The position numbers and the translations under genes were made by a program. From Paragemmobacter kunshanensis (GTDB taxonomy: Bacteria; Pseudomonadota; Alphaproteobacteria; Rhodobacterales; Rhodobacteraceae), in the NCBI RefSeq assembly GCF_011059185.1, contig NZ_JAALFE010000003.1, positions 186,001 to 250,000 of the forward strand: a DNA stretch of 64,000 nucleotides. The letters are read 5' to 3'. This document shows, piece after piece, positions 1-7,157 of this stretch (positions within the stretch are counted from its first letter, which is position 1; the number at the start of each line of letters is the position of its first letter). A model generated the notes under the pieces. That model made no database searches. It worked only from the letters and a program-made list of their open reading frames with translations, and was not told the DNA's origin.

Positions 1-153
1 TATTATCGCGGGGATGCGCTGCTGGCGGTGGATGCGATGAATGACAGCCGCGCCTATATGGTGGGCAAGCGGTTGATCGAGATGGGGAAATCCCCCGCGG
101 CAGAGGTCGTGGCCGATCCGGCGGTGGAGTTGAAGGGCCTGCTGAAGGCATGA
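1..153 (+). CDS. Ferredoxin/rubredoxin reductase-like FAD oxidoreductase, C-terminal end (partial)
   Basis: Open from the window edge to TGA at 151-153, giving the last 50 residues (starts YYRGDALLAVDAMNDSR). The pattern of a hydrophobic strand, an AVDA/N stretch, then MVGKRLIEMGK and a closing DPAVELKGLL is typical of the C-terminal domain (Reductase_C) of NAD(P)H:ferredoxin reductases that serve oxygenases and cytochromes P450. The FAD and NAD domains lie outside the window, so the partner cannot be told. It ends 13 bases before rsmD on the same strand, so co-transcription is possible. Confidence 0.7.
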   Translation, partial: YYRGDALLAVDAMNDSRAYMVGKRLIEMGKSPAAEVVADPAVELKGLLKA

Positions 154-166
154 CGGTGGCGGGCGC

Positions 167-730
167 ATGAGGATCATCGGCGGCCAGTTCCGGGGGCTGC
201 ATCTGGCGCCGGTGGGCGAGGGGGATGCGAAGGCGCATCTGCGCCCCACCTCGGACCGGGTGCGGGAGTCGATCTTCAACCTGTTGATAAACGGGGGTTT
301 TGGCGACCCGATCAGCGGGGCGAGGGTGCTGGATCTGTTTGCCGGGACGGGGGCCTTGGGGTTGGAGGCGATCTCGCGCGGGGCGGCGCGGGTGGCTTTT
401 GTCGATGACGGGGCGGCGGCAAGGGCGCTGCTTCGGCGGAACATCGAGTTGACGCGGACGATGGGCGTGACGGATGTCTGGCGGCGGGATGCGACGCGGA
501 TGGGGCCGAACCGGGGGGCGGGGTATTCGCTGGTGTTCCTGGACCCGCCCTATGGCAAGGGGCTGGGGGAAAAGGCGCTTGTCTCTTGCATCGAGGGCGG
601 GTGGATTGCCCCCGGCGCGATGATTGTCTGGGAAGAGGGCGTGGCGCCGGAGATCCCGCAAGGCTTTGAAATGCTTGATCAACGGCGCTATGGCGATACG
701 CTGGTCACGCTGCTGGAGGCGCCGGAATGA
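167..730 (+). CDS. rsmD: 16S rRNA (guanine(966)-N(2))-methyltransferase RsmD
   Basis: 187 residues, the normal family length. RsmD methylates N2 of G966 in 16S rRNA of the assembled 30S subunit, using SAM. Visible landmarks: N-terminal RIIGGQFRG, the RPTSDRVRES segment (27-36), the SAM-binding loop VLDLFAGTGALGLEA (54-68) and the catalytic DPPY (126-129). It lies 13 bases after the reductase fragment and overlaps the next gene by 4 bases (ATGA), so it is translationally coupled to the HAD hydrolase. Family identity is secure; the substrate position is taken from the family. Confidence 0.93.
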   Translation: MRIIGGQFRGLHLAPVGEGDAKAHLRPTSDRVRESIFNLLINGGFGDPISGARVLDLFAGTGALGLEAISRGAARVAFVDDGAAARALLRRNIELTRTMGVTDVWRRDATRMGPNRGAGYSLVFLDPPYGKGLGEKALVSCIEGGWIAPGAMIVWEEGVAPEIPQGFEMLDQRRYGDTLVTLLEAPE

Positions 731-1371
731 GGCCGGGCGCGGTGCTGTTCGATTGCGATGGCGTGGTGGTGGACAGCGAGCATCAGATGCTGGCCATGCT
801 GCGCGAGGATCTGGCGGCGCATGGCCTGCCGCTGCGCATGGACGAGATCGAGCGCGACTATATCGGCATCACGGTGGAGGTGCTGGCCGAGCGGGCCGCG
901 GCGCAGGGCGCGCGGCTGCCCGAAGGGTGGGTCGGCGATTTCTATGCGCGGATGTATGATCTGCTGCGGGCCGATGTGGCGCTGGTGCCGGGGATCCTTG
1001 ACGTTCTGGAAGCCCTTGAAAAGGCAGGGATTCCCTTTGCGATGGGATCGAACGGGACGGAAGAGAAGATGCAGATCACGCTGGGCCAGCATGGGCTGGT
1101 GGAGCGGTTTCGCGGGCATCTTTATTCGGGGCAGGCGCTGGGGCGGCCAAAGCCTGCGCCGGATCTTTACCTGTATGCGGCGGCGCGGCTGGGGGTGGAG
1201 CCGGGGCGCTGCGTGGTGATCGAGGACAGCGCGGCGGGGGCGCGGGCGGCGCGGCTGGCGGGGATGCGCTGTCTGGGCTATGCGCCGAAGGGGGCGCATC
1301 CGGGGCTGGAGGCGGAAGGCGCGATCCTGTTCGACGCCATGGTTAAAGTGCCTGCATTGCTGGGGCTTTAG
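727..1371 (+). CDS. HAD-superfamily phosphatase (phosphoglycolate phosphatase-like)
   Basis: 214 residues. All HAD motifs are present: the nucleophile loop LFDCDGVVVDSE with D9 and D11, a GSNGT motif II, the Lys of GRPKPAPDLY, and the acidic motif IEDSAAGARAA. The insertion after motif I suits a helical C1 cap, as in phosphoglycolate phosphatase and beta-phosphoglucomutase. Such enzymes hydrolyse small phosphorylated metabolites in the cytoplasm; the substrate cannot be read from sequence. The start ATG overlaps the rsmD stop (ATGA). Confidence 0.85.
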   Translation: MRPGAVLFDCDGVVVDSEHQMLAMLREDLAAHGLPLRMDEIERDYIGITVEVLAERAAAQGARLPEGWVGDFYARMYDLLRADVALVPGILDVLEALEKAGIPFAMGSNGTEEKMQITLGQHGLVERFRGHLYSGQALGRPKPAPDLYLYAAARLGVEPGRCVVIEDSAAGARAARLAGMRCLGYAPKGAHPGLEAEGAILFDAMVKVPALLGL

Positions 1372-1392
1372 CCCGAAACGACCGTTCAGCGC

Positions 1393-1428
1393 GGCAGTGC
1401 AGCGGCCGGTGCAGATGGCGGTGCATAC
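1393..1428. repeat. GGTGCA tandem motif, copy A
   Basis: In the gap between the convergent HAD gene and rlmN, a GTGCA core recurs about every 12 bases (cores near 1397, 1409 and 1421), including CGGTGCAGATGGC. A GGTTAA follows about 40 bases later (1459-1464). The same CGGTGCAGATGGC with a following GGTGCA and a later GGTTAA occurs at 50316-50395. No function is known to me. Confidence 0.5.
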
Positions 1429-1550
1429 AAATCCCGGCAGGTTGGCAGGTGACGCCATGGTTAAGGGTGCGCTGGCGCACACATTCGGGGCGGTGGTCTG
1501 CGTGGAAGGGGAGGCCCCGGGTCGGGCCCGGGGCGGGGTTGCGCGTGGAG

Positions 1551-2735
1551 TCAGCCCGCGATGCCGGCCTCGGCCGCGATTTCGGCGCGGCTCTTGCGGG
1601 CGCGTTCGGTGGCGGATTTCAACTGCCCGCAGGCGGCCATGATATCCTCGCCCCGCGGGGTGCGGATGGGGCTGGCGTAACCCGCCTTGTAGATGATGTC
1701 GGCGAAGGCCTCGATCCGGTCCCAGTCAGAGCGCTGATAGGGCGCGCCGGGCCATTCGTTGAAGGGGATCAGGTTGATCTTGGCGGGGATGCCCGCGATC
1801 AGCTTGACCAGCCGCCTTGCATCGGCGTCGCTGTCATTCACGCCCTTGAGCATGACATATTCGAAGGTGATGCGTTCGCTGTTGGACAGGCGCGGGTAAT
1901 CGCGCAGGGCGTTCAGCAGCGTTTCGATGTTCCACTTCTTGTTGACGGGGACCAGCTTGTCGCGGACCTCGTCGGTTGTGGCGTGGAAGGAGACCGCCAG
2001 CAGGCAGCCGATTTCTTCGGCGGTGCGGGCGATTTCCGGCACGATCCCGGAGGTGGAGAGCGTGATGCGGCGGCGCGAGAGGGTGAGCCCTTCGTGATCC
2101 ATGACCACCTTCATGGCGTCGCGGACGTTTTCGAAATTGTAGAGCGGTTCGCCCATGCCCATCAGCACGACGTTGGAGACGAGGCGGGTTTCATCCTTGG
2201 GTTCGCCCGGTCTGGGCCATTCGCCCAGATCATCGCGCGCCAGCATGACCTGGCCCACGATTTCGCCCGCGGTGAGGTTGCGGACGAGTTTCTGGGTGCC
2301 GGTATGGCAGAAGGAACAGGTGAGCGTGCAGCCGACCTGCGACGAGATGCAGAGCGTGCCGCGGTTTTCCTCGGGGATGTAGACGGTTTCCACCTCATGC
2401 CCGCCGGCGATGCGGACAAGGTATTTGCGGGTGCCATCGGCGGAAATCTGGCGATCCACCACTTCGGGCAGGTCGATGGTGAAATGGCTGTCGAGAAGGG
2501 CGCGATAGTCCTTGGAGAGGTTGGTCATCGCGGCGAAATCGCGGATGCCCCAGTGATAGACCCATTGCCAGATCTGCCCCAGCCGCATCTTGGCCTGCCG
2601 GTCCGGGGTGCCTGCCGCGATCAGGGCATCGCGAAGCTGGTCGCGCGTCAGGCCGACGATGTTGATCCGGCCGCCTTCGGGCAGCTTGCGCGGGAGGGTC
2701 AGCACGTCTTGCGTGATCGGCGCGGTGGCGGTCAT
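1551..2735 (-). CDS. rlmN: Dual-specificity RNA methyltransferase RlmN
   Basis: 394 residues. RlmN is a radical-SAM enzyme that makes 2-methyladenosine at A2503 of 23S rRNA and A37 of some tRNAs by a Cys-methyl, ping-pong mechanism. The radical-SAM motif C136-x3-C140-x2-C143 ([12 protein letters not shown]) is present, as is the C-terminal resolving Cys near 369 ([10 protein letters not shown]). [12 protein letters not shown] is the GGE-like SAM-binding motif. It is monocistronic and convergent with the HAD gene. Confidence 0.95.
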   Translation of the reverse strand: MTATAPITQDVLTLPRKLPEGGRINIVGLTRDQLRDALIAAGTPDRQAKMRLGQIWQWVYHWGIRDFAAMTNLSKDYRALLDSHFTIDLPEVVDRQISADGTRKYLVRIAGGHEVETVYIPEENRGTLCISSQVGCTLTCSFCHTGTQKLVRNLTAGEIVGQVMLARDDLGEWPRPGEPKDETRLVSNVVLMGMGEPLYNFENVRDAMKVVMDHEGLTLSRRRITLSTSGIVPEIARTAEEIGCLLAVSFHATTDEVRDKLVPVNKKWNIETLLNALRDYPRLSNSERITFEYVMLKGVNDSDADARRLVKLIAGIPAKINLIPFNEWPGAPYQRSDWDRIEAFADIIYKAGYASPIRTPRGEDIMAACGQLKSATERARKSRAEIAAEAGIAG

Positions 2736-2782
2736 GGGTCTGGTCCTGAAGGCTGGAAGGCCGTTCTATAAGGGATTCGGGG

Positions 2783-2811
2783 GAAAAACGAAAGGCTCCC
2801 CGAAGGGAGCC
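2783..2811 (-). terminator. Rho-independent terminator of the ialB-like gene
   Basis: Perfect 7-bp stem GGCTCCC (2794-2800) / GGGAGCC (2805-2811) with a CGAA loop. Read on the minus strand it is followed by TTTCGTTTTTCCC. It sits 53 bases after the stop of the minus-strand IalB-like gene. Confidence 0.8.
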
Positions 2812-2863
2812 CGGTCTGGTATGCGGCAGAGCCTGCCCCCGGCGGGGCCGGGGTGGCGGGGCG

Positions 2864-3388
2864 TTACTTGCAGCGGGTTTCGGCTTCGGTCATGGCGGCG
2901 GTGAAGCCGCGGAGGCTGAAGGTGTCCTGCGTCTGGGTGCCCTTGCCGGACCGCGCGGTCAGCGTGGCGGAGGTGCCCGCCTTCATCGCGGCGAGAAGCT
3001 GGGCGTCCACCTCGGGCGAGGCGGGCCAGGCCCATTCGCCATCGGTGAACAGCTCGAAGCTGTTGCCATCGACATTCACCGCGACGGTGGAGCCGTCGGC
3101 GAAGGGATAGCCGCCGGTGAAGGAGATTTCGCCGGGCTTGCCGGGGCGGAAGGTGACGAAAAGCAGGATGTCGCCGCGGCGGACCGAGACGGGCTGGCCA
3201 TCGCGGGTGTTGACGGTTTCCTTGGGGACGGTGACGCCCCAGCATTCCTTGGGGCTTTCCTCGGCGAACACGTTCCAGTCGGAGGTGACGGCGACGCGGT
3301 TGCTGCTTTCCTGTGCCAGCGATGCGCCACCCGACAGGCTGACCGCAAGGATGGCGGCGCCGAGAACGCGGCTGATAGGGGTGGTCAT
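2864..3388 (-). CDS. Invasion-associated locus B (IalB) family secreted protein
   Basis: 174 residues from ATG at 3388. This start was chosen over upstream in-frame codons because it opens a classic signal peptide, MTTPISRVLGAAILAVSLSG, with cleavage predicted after ASLA (about residue 25). The mature part has the IalB-family layout: a WNVFAE opening, PKECWGV, repeated short beta-strands ending in F-TGGYPFADGS, a basic turn, a helical AAMKAG segment and a final ETRCK, so two Cys could form a disulfide. IalB proteins are periplasmic or secreted; in free-living alphaproteobacteria the role is unknown. Divergent from the asparaginase gene. Confidence 0.8.
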   Translation of the reverse strand: MTTPISRVLGAAILAVSLSGGASLAQESSNRVAVTSDWNVFAEESPKECWGVTVPKETVNTRDGQPVSVRRGDILLFVTFRPGKPGEISFTGGYPFADGSTVAVNVDGNSFELFTDGEWAWPASPEVDAQLLAAMKAGTSATLTARSGKGTQTQDTFSLRGFTAAMTEAETRCK

Positions 3389-3576
3389 TGGGTGGGGCCT
3401 CCGCATTTTGCCTCTGGGTCCGGCCACTGTCCTGTCGCTGCCCCGGGGGGCGGCGCGGACCTTTTCCTGTGGCGCGGCGCTTGCCAACTCGATATCCCCT
3501 TCTAACCGTAAAAGGCCAATCCGCGAAAGCCCCTTGGGCAGAAAATCGCGCATCTGTGACGCTGATGGAGGATGCA

Positions 3577-4572
3577 ATGGGCGCAGCCGTTCCGATGATC
3601 GACCTGTGGCGCGGGGGGCGGCTGGAGAGCCGCCATGCGGGCCATGCCGTGATCTGTGACGAGACCGGGCAGATCGTGGAAAGCTGGGGGGATCCGGCGG
3701 CGGAGATCTTTCCGCGGTCGTCGTGCAAGATGATGCAGGCGCTGCCCCTGCTGGAAAGCGGCGCGGCAGAGGCGCATGGCCTGACCGACCGGCAGGTGGC
3801 GCTGGCCTGTGCGAGCCATCAGGGGGCGGCGATCCATACCGAGGCGGTCGGGCGCTGGCTGGCGGATCTGGGCCTGTCGGAGGCCGATCTGCGCTGCGGC
3901 GCGCATGAGCCCTATGACACGGCCGAGCGGAACAGGCTGATCCGGGCGGAGGAGAAGCCCTGCCAGTGCCACAACAACTGTTCGGGCAAGCATGCGGGGT
4001 TTCTGACGCTGAACCGGCATATCGGGGGCGGGTCGGAATATGTGGAGGTGGACCATCCGGTGCAGAAGGCGGTGAAGGCGGCCTTCGAGGAGGTGACGGG
4101 CGAGGCATCGCCGGGCTACGGGATCGACGGCTGTTCGGCGCCGAATTTTGCCACCTCGGTTCATGGGCTGGCGCGGGCGATGGCGCGGTTTGCGGCGGCG
4201 ACGGGGGCGGGCGATGCGCGGGACCGGGCGATGCACCGGCTGACGCGGGCGATGGGCGCGCATCCCGAGATGGTGGCGGGCGAGGGGCGGGCCTGCACCG
4301 AGCTGATGCGGGCGATGGACGGGCGCGTGGCGATCAAGACCGGGGCCGAGGCGGTGTTCGTGGCGATCGTGCCGGAGCGGCGGATGGGCATCGCGCTGAA
4401 GATCACCGATGGCGGCACGCGGGGGGCCGAGGGGGCGATTGCGGCGCTGCTGGTGCGGCTGGGGGTGCTGGATCCGGCGCATCCGGCCACGCTGAAGCGG
4501 CTAGATGCGGTGCAGAAGAACTGGCGCGGGCTGGAGACGGGGATCATCCGGCGGGCGGCGGGTTTTCCCTGA
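3577..4572 (+). CDS. Asparaginase (bacterial L-asparaginase II / AnsA-like family)
   Basis: 331 residues from ATG 3577, which has GGAG six bases upstream; an in-frame ATG at 3565 lacks one. It belongs to the rhizobial-type asparaginase family, unrelated to E. coli AnsA/B, which hydrolyses L-Asn to Asp and ammonia. Family signatures seen: PRSSCKMMQALP (SxxK-like, near residue 47), ACASHQG, a Cys-rich CQCHNNCSGKHAGFL, GYGIDGCSAPNFA and IKTGAEAV. No signal peptide, so cytoplasmic. It is followed by a strong terminator and stands alone. Confidence 0.85.
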   Translation: MGAAVPMIDLWRGGRLESRHAGHAVICDETGQIVESWGDPAAEIFPRSSCKMMQALPLLESGAAEAHGLTDRQVALACASHQGAAIHTEAVGRWLADLGLSEADLRCGAHEPYDTAERNRLIRAEEKPCQCHNNCSGKHAGFLTLNRHIGGGSEYVEVDHPVQKAVKAAFEEVTGEASPGYGIDGCSAPNFATSVHGLARAMARFAAATGAGDARDRAMHRLTRAMGAHPEMVAGEGRACTELMRAMDGRVAIKTGAEAVFVAIVPERRMGIALKITDGGTRGAEGAIAALLVRLGVLDPAHPATLKRLDAVQKNWRGLETGIIRRAAGFP

Positions 4573-4587
4573 GGGGGCAAAAGGAAA

Positions 4588-4614
4588 GGCCCCCGTCGCG
4601 CTTTGACGGGGGCC
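4588..4614 (+). terminator. Terminator of the asparaginase gene
   Basis: 10-bp GC stem GGCCCCCGTC (4588-4597) / GACGGGGGCC (4605-4614) starting 16 bases after the stop codon, followed by TTCGATTG. The weak T tract makes it less than ideal. Confidence 0.65.
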
Positions 4615-4801
4615 TTCGATTGCGACAGACCGGCCGAGGCCGACGCTTGGTGGGGGCTGTGATACCGACCCCGGCCTGTCGTCTGAAACCGTGTATGGCG
4701 GCAGATCGCGGCGGAATTCGGATCAGATAAGGGTATTCCTGCGGAGTCTTCGCGGCATCCCCAAGGCTTGATTTGCCCGTGCAAGGGCGTAAGCTTGCCC
4801 G

Positions 4802-5149
4802 ATGACGGTTCAGCCACCGATCCCTTTCCCCGCCTCGACCCGCCTGCAGGAACAGGTCAGCTTTGATCGGCAGGAGCTTTCGGCGATCCTCGCGCTGTAC
4901 GGGCGCATGGTGGCGATGGGGGAATGGCGCGATTACGGCATTTCCTGCCTGCGCGAGGCGGCGGTGTTTTCCATCTTTCGGCGGACGGCGGAGAACCCGC
5001 TGTATCGGATCGAAAAGCGCCCGAAGCTGCGGGGGCGGCAGGGGATCTATGCCGTGATCGGGATGGAGGGGCAGGTGCTGCGCCGGGGGCATGACCTGCC
5101 CGCCGTGCTGCGCGTGCTGGAAAAGAAGCAGATCCGTTCCATCGACTAG
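4802..5149 (+). CDS. DUF2794 family protein
   Basis: 115 residues, small and cytoplasmic. It matches my memory of the alphaproteobacterial DUF2794 family: FDRQELSAILALYGRMVA, EWRDYGISCLREAAVFSIFRR, PLYRIEKRPKLRGRQGIYAVIGMEGQVLRRG and a short helical end. No function is established. The 187 bases between the asparaginase terminator and this gene contain no ORF I trust; an imperfect stem (around 4625-4685) is the only visible structure. Confidence 0.75.
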   Translation: MTVQPPIPFPASTRLQEQVSFDRQELSAILALYGRMVAMGEWRDYGISCLREAAVFSIFRRTAENPLYRIEKRPKLRGRQGIYAVIGMEGQVLRRGHDLPAVLRVLEKKQIRSID

Positions 5150-5163
5150 GGCGGCGCGCCCCT

Positions 5164-5316
5164 TCAGGGCCGGGGCGCGGGCGTCTTGGTGCCGAGGGTG
5201 GCCGTGCCTTCGTCGCCGGGCCAGGTGAGGACCGGCAGATCGAAGATGATGCCGCCGGCAAAGGACGGACCCGCGACAATCGCAAGCAGAAGGGCGAGGG
5301 GGGCGAGGCGCTTCAT
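5164..5316 (-). CDS. Small secreted peptide, 50 residues
   Basis: A short gene: MKRLAPLALLLAIVAGPSFA is a clear signal peptide, and the mature part is about 30 residues (GGIIFDLPVLTWP, then a Gly/Thr/Pro-rich end). AGGAG lies eight bases before the ATG (5316-5314), which supports real translation. Function unknown. It ends 14 bases from the convergent DUF2794 gene. Its upstream region, shared with mbfA, carries two identical-architecture operators (5334-5349 and 5392-5407); the first lies just 18 bases from the start codon, where a repressor would block transcription or initiation. Confidence 0.7.
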   Translation of the reverse strand: MKRLAPLALLLAIVAGPSFAGGIIFDLPVLTWPGDEGTATLGTKTPAPRP

Positions 5317-5333
5317 TGTTTCGACTCCTGAAA

Positions 5334-5349
5334 TGAACCGTTTCGTTCA
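5334..5349. promoter_or_regulatory. Inverted-repeat operator TGAAC-N6-GTTCA, site 1
   Basis: TGAAC (5334-5338), spacer CGTTTC, GTTCA (5345-5349). Same half-sites and spacer length as the larger palindrome at 5388-5411, 58 bp away centre to centre. The layout is that of a TetR/AcrR-type repressor site; the regulator is not in the window. Confidence 0.5.
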
Positions 5350-5387
5350 GTTATGAGATGGCAGCGCTGCGCGGCGGTTTCAAGGGG

Positions 5388-5411
5388 AAAGTGAACAGAT
5401 CTGTTCACTTT
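5388..5411. promoter_or_regulatory. Perfect 24-bp palindrome containing TGAAC-N6-GTTCA, site 2
   Basis: The core TGAACAGATCTGTTCA (5392-5407) is extended to a perfect 12+12 bp palindrome. It is followed by a T run, so a hairpin/terminator reading is possible, but the matching site 1 argues for an operator controlling the divergent small secreted peptide gene. Confidence 0.5.
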
Positions 5412-5441
5412 TTTCGCTTGCGCTTCCATCGCCAGATTTTA

Positions 5442-5460
5442 AATTAGAATAGTTCTAATT
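5442..5460. promoter_or_regulatory. Irr box (iron control element) of mbfA
   Basis: Perfect inverted repeat AATTAGAA-TAG-TTCTAATT, 14 bases before the mbfA start codon. Its core TTAGAA-N3-TTCTAA matches the Irr/ICE consensus of alphaproteobacteria (TTTAGAA-N3-TTCTAAA type). Irr represses mbfA under iron limitation in Agrobacterium and Bradyrhizobium, and the position over the promoter/start region fits repression. Confidence 0.75.
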
Positions 5461-5473
5461 AATGGGGTGATGC

Positions 5474-6451
5474 ATGATTCCGGGTCTGGGCAACCGCCGC
5501 CGTTTCGCCGATCTGTCCGAGCAGGAGATCCTGGCGCTGGCGATTTCATCGGAAGAGGATGACGCCCGCATCTATCGGCAATATGGCGAAAGGCTGCGGG
5601 CCGAGTTTCCGGCCACGGCGGCGATCTTTGACGGCATGGCCGCGGAAGAGGACCAGCACCGCCAGCTGCTGATCGAGTTGCACCGCAGCCGGTTTGGCGA
5701 GGTGATCCCGCTGATCCGGCGCGAGCATGTGGCGGGATATTATGCGCGAAAGCCGGTCTGGCTGTCGGCCAACCTGCCCCTGGAGACGATCCGGGGCGAG
5801 GCGCGGGCGATGGAGCAGGAGGCGCATGGCTTCTATACCCGCGCGGCGCAGGCCACATCGGATGCGGCGACGCGGCGGTTGCTGGGCGATCTGGCGGCGG
5901 CGGAGGCGGGGCATGACCGGCGGGCGGCCGAGCTGACCGAGGCGCATCTGGACAAGGATACGCGGGCGGATGAGGATTTCACCGCGCGCCGCCAGTTCAT
6001 CCTGACATGGGTGCAGCCGGGGCTGGCGGGGCTGATGGATGGATCGGTTTCCACCCTCGCGCCGATTTTCGCGACGGCCTTTGCCACGCAGGACACATGG
6101 ACGACGTTTCTGGTGGGGACGGCGGCCTCGGTCGGGGCGGGGATTTCGATGGGCTTCACCGAAGCCGCGCATGATGATGGCGTGCTGTCGGGGCGGGGCA
6201 GCCCGTGGAAGCGGGGGCTGGCCTCGGGCGTGATGACGACGCTGGGCGGGATGGGCCATGCGCTGCCCTATCTGATTCCGGATTTCTGGACGGCGACGAT
6301 CATCGCGATGGTGGTGGTCTTTGTGGAATTGTGGGCGATTGCCTGGATCCAGAACCGGTTCATGGAGACGCCCTTCCTGCGGGCGGCCTTGCAGGTTGTG
6401 CTGGGCGGTGCTTTGGTCTTTGCGGCGGGGGCATTGATCGGAGGGGGCTGA
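5474..6451 (+). CDS. mbfA: Membrane-bound ferritin-like iron exporter MbfA
   Basis: 325 residues, the usual MbfA length. The N-terminal half (about 1-140) is a ferritin-like di-iron helical bundle with the expected acidic/His pairs: SSEEDDARIY, MAAEEDQHRQLL, MEQEAHGFYTRAA and AAAEAGHDRRAAE. The C-terminal half (about 170-325) is a VIT1/CCC1-type transporter domain with several hydrophobic helices and a conserved GISMGFTEAAHDDG segment. In Bradyrhizobium and Agrobacterium MbfA exports iron at the inner membrane and protects against iron and peroxide stress. The Irr box directly upstream supports the call. The nitroreductase ATG follows one base after the stop, so the two are probably co-transcribed. 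Confidence 0.9.
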   Translation: MIPGLGNRRRFADLSEQEILALAISSEEDDARIYRQYGERLRAEFPATAAIFDGMAAEEDQHRQLLIELHRSRFGEVIPLIRREHVAGYYARKPVWLSANLPLETIRGEARAMEQEAHGFYTRAAQATSDAATRRLLGDLAAAEAGHDRRAAELTEAHLDKDTRADEDFTARRQFILTWVQPGLAGLMDGSVSTLAPIFATAFATQDTWTTFLVGTAASVGAGISMGFTEAAHDDGVLSGRGSPWKRGLASGVMTTLGGMGHALPYLIPDFWTATIIAMVVVFVELWAIAWIQNRFMETPFLRAALQVVLGGALVFAAGALIGGG

Positions 6452-6452
6452 G

Positions 6453-7145
6453 ATGTATCGCAAGGGCGAGGTGCGGTATGAGGCTTTGCCCCTGCCCGAC
6501 CGGGTGCAGAAGCCCGACGATCAGGCGCTGGCGGATGTGCGGGCCTTTCTTGGCTATATGAGGAAGCGCCATTCGGTGCGGCAGTTTTCCCCGCGCCCGG
6601 TGCCGGTGGAGATCATCGAGACCTGCATCGCCGTGGCGGGAAGCGCGCCGTCGGGGGCGAACCACCAGCCCTGGCATTTCGTGGCGGTGGGCGATCCGGC
6701 GCTGAAGGCGCGCATCCGGGCGGGCGCGGAAGAGGAAGAGCGCGCCTTTTATTCCGGGGGTGCGGGGGATGAATGGCTGGCCGCGCTGGAGCCCATCGGG
6801 ACGGGCGCGGAAAAGCCGCATCTGACCGATGCGCCCTGGCTGATCGTGGTCTTTGCCCAGCGCTATGGCGTGACGGAGGATGGCGCGCGCTACAAGAATT
6901 ACTATGTGCCGGAAAGCGTGGGCCTGGCGACCGGCTTCCTGATCGCGGCGCTGCATCAGGCGGGGCTTGTCTGCCTGGAGCATACGCCGAACCCGATGAA
7001 GTTCCTGAACGGGGTGCTGGGGCGGCCGGCCGAGGAGAAGCCGGTGATGATCCTGCCGGTCGGGTGGCCCGCCGAAGGCGCGACGGTGCCCGCCGTGGCC
7101 AAGCGGAAAAAGCCGCTGGAGCGGATCCTGACTGTCCTGCGCTAG
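6453..7145 (+). CDS. Nitroreductase-family flavoprotein (iodotyrosine deiodinase-like)
   Basis: 230 residues. FMN-binding nitroreductase fold: RHSVRQFSPRPVP phosphate-binding motif (about 39-51), SGANHQPWHF, and a C-terminal PVGWPAEGA. The long N-terminal arm and the TPNPMKFLN segment resemble bacterial homologues of iodotyrosine deiodinase (the BluB/IYD subgroup) rather than NfsA/NfsB. The natural substrate is unknown. It starts one base after the mbfA stop; coupling to an iron-regulated gene is inferred from that spacing. Confidence 0.75.
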   Translation: MYRKGEVRYEALPLPDRVQKPDDQALADVRAFLGYMRKRHSVRQFSPRPVPVEIIETCIAVAGSAPSGANHQPWHFVAVGDPALKARIRAGAEEEERAFYSGGAGDEWLAALEPIGTGAEKPHLTDAPWLIVVFAQRYGVTEDGARYKNYYVPESVGLATGFLIAALHQAGLVCLEHTPNPMKFLNGVLGRPAEEKPVMILPVGWPAEGATVPAVAKRKKPLERILTVLR

Positions 7146-7157
7146 GTCTGCGGGGGG

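Noticed and set aside
4615-4801. Small RNA gene between the asparaginase terminator and DUF2794
   Set aside because: Only an imperfect stem is visible; no promoter or terminator pair of its own.
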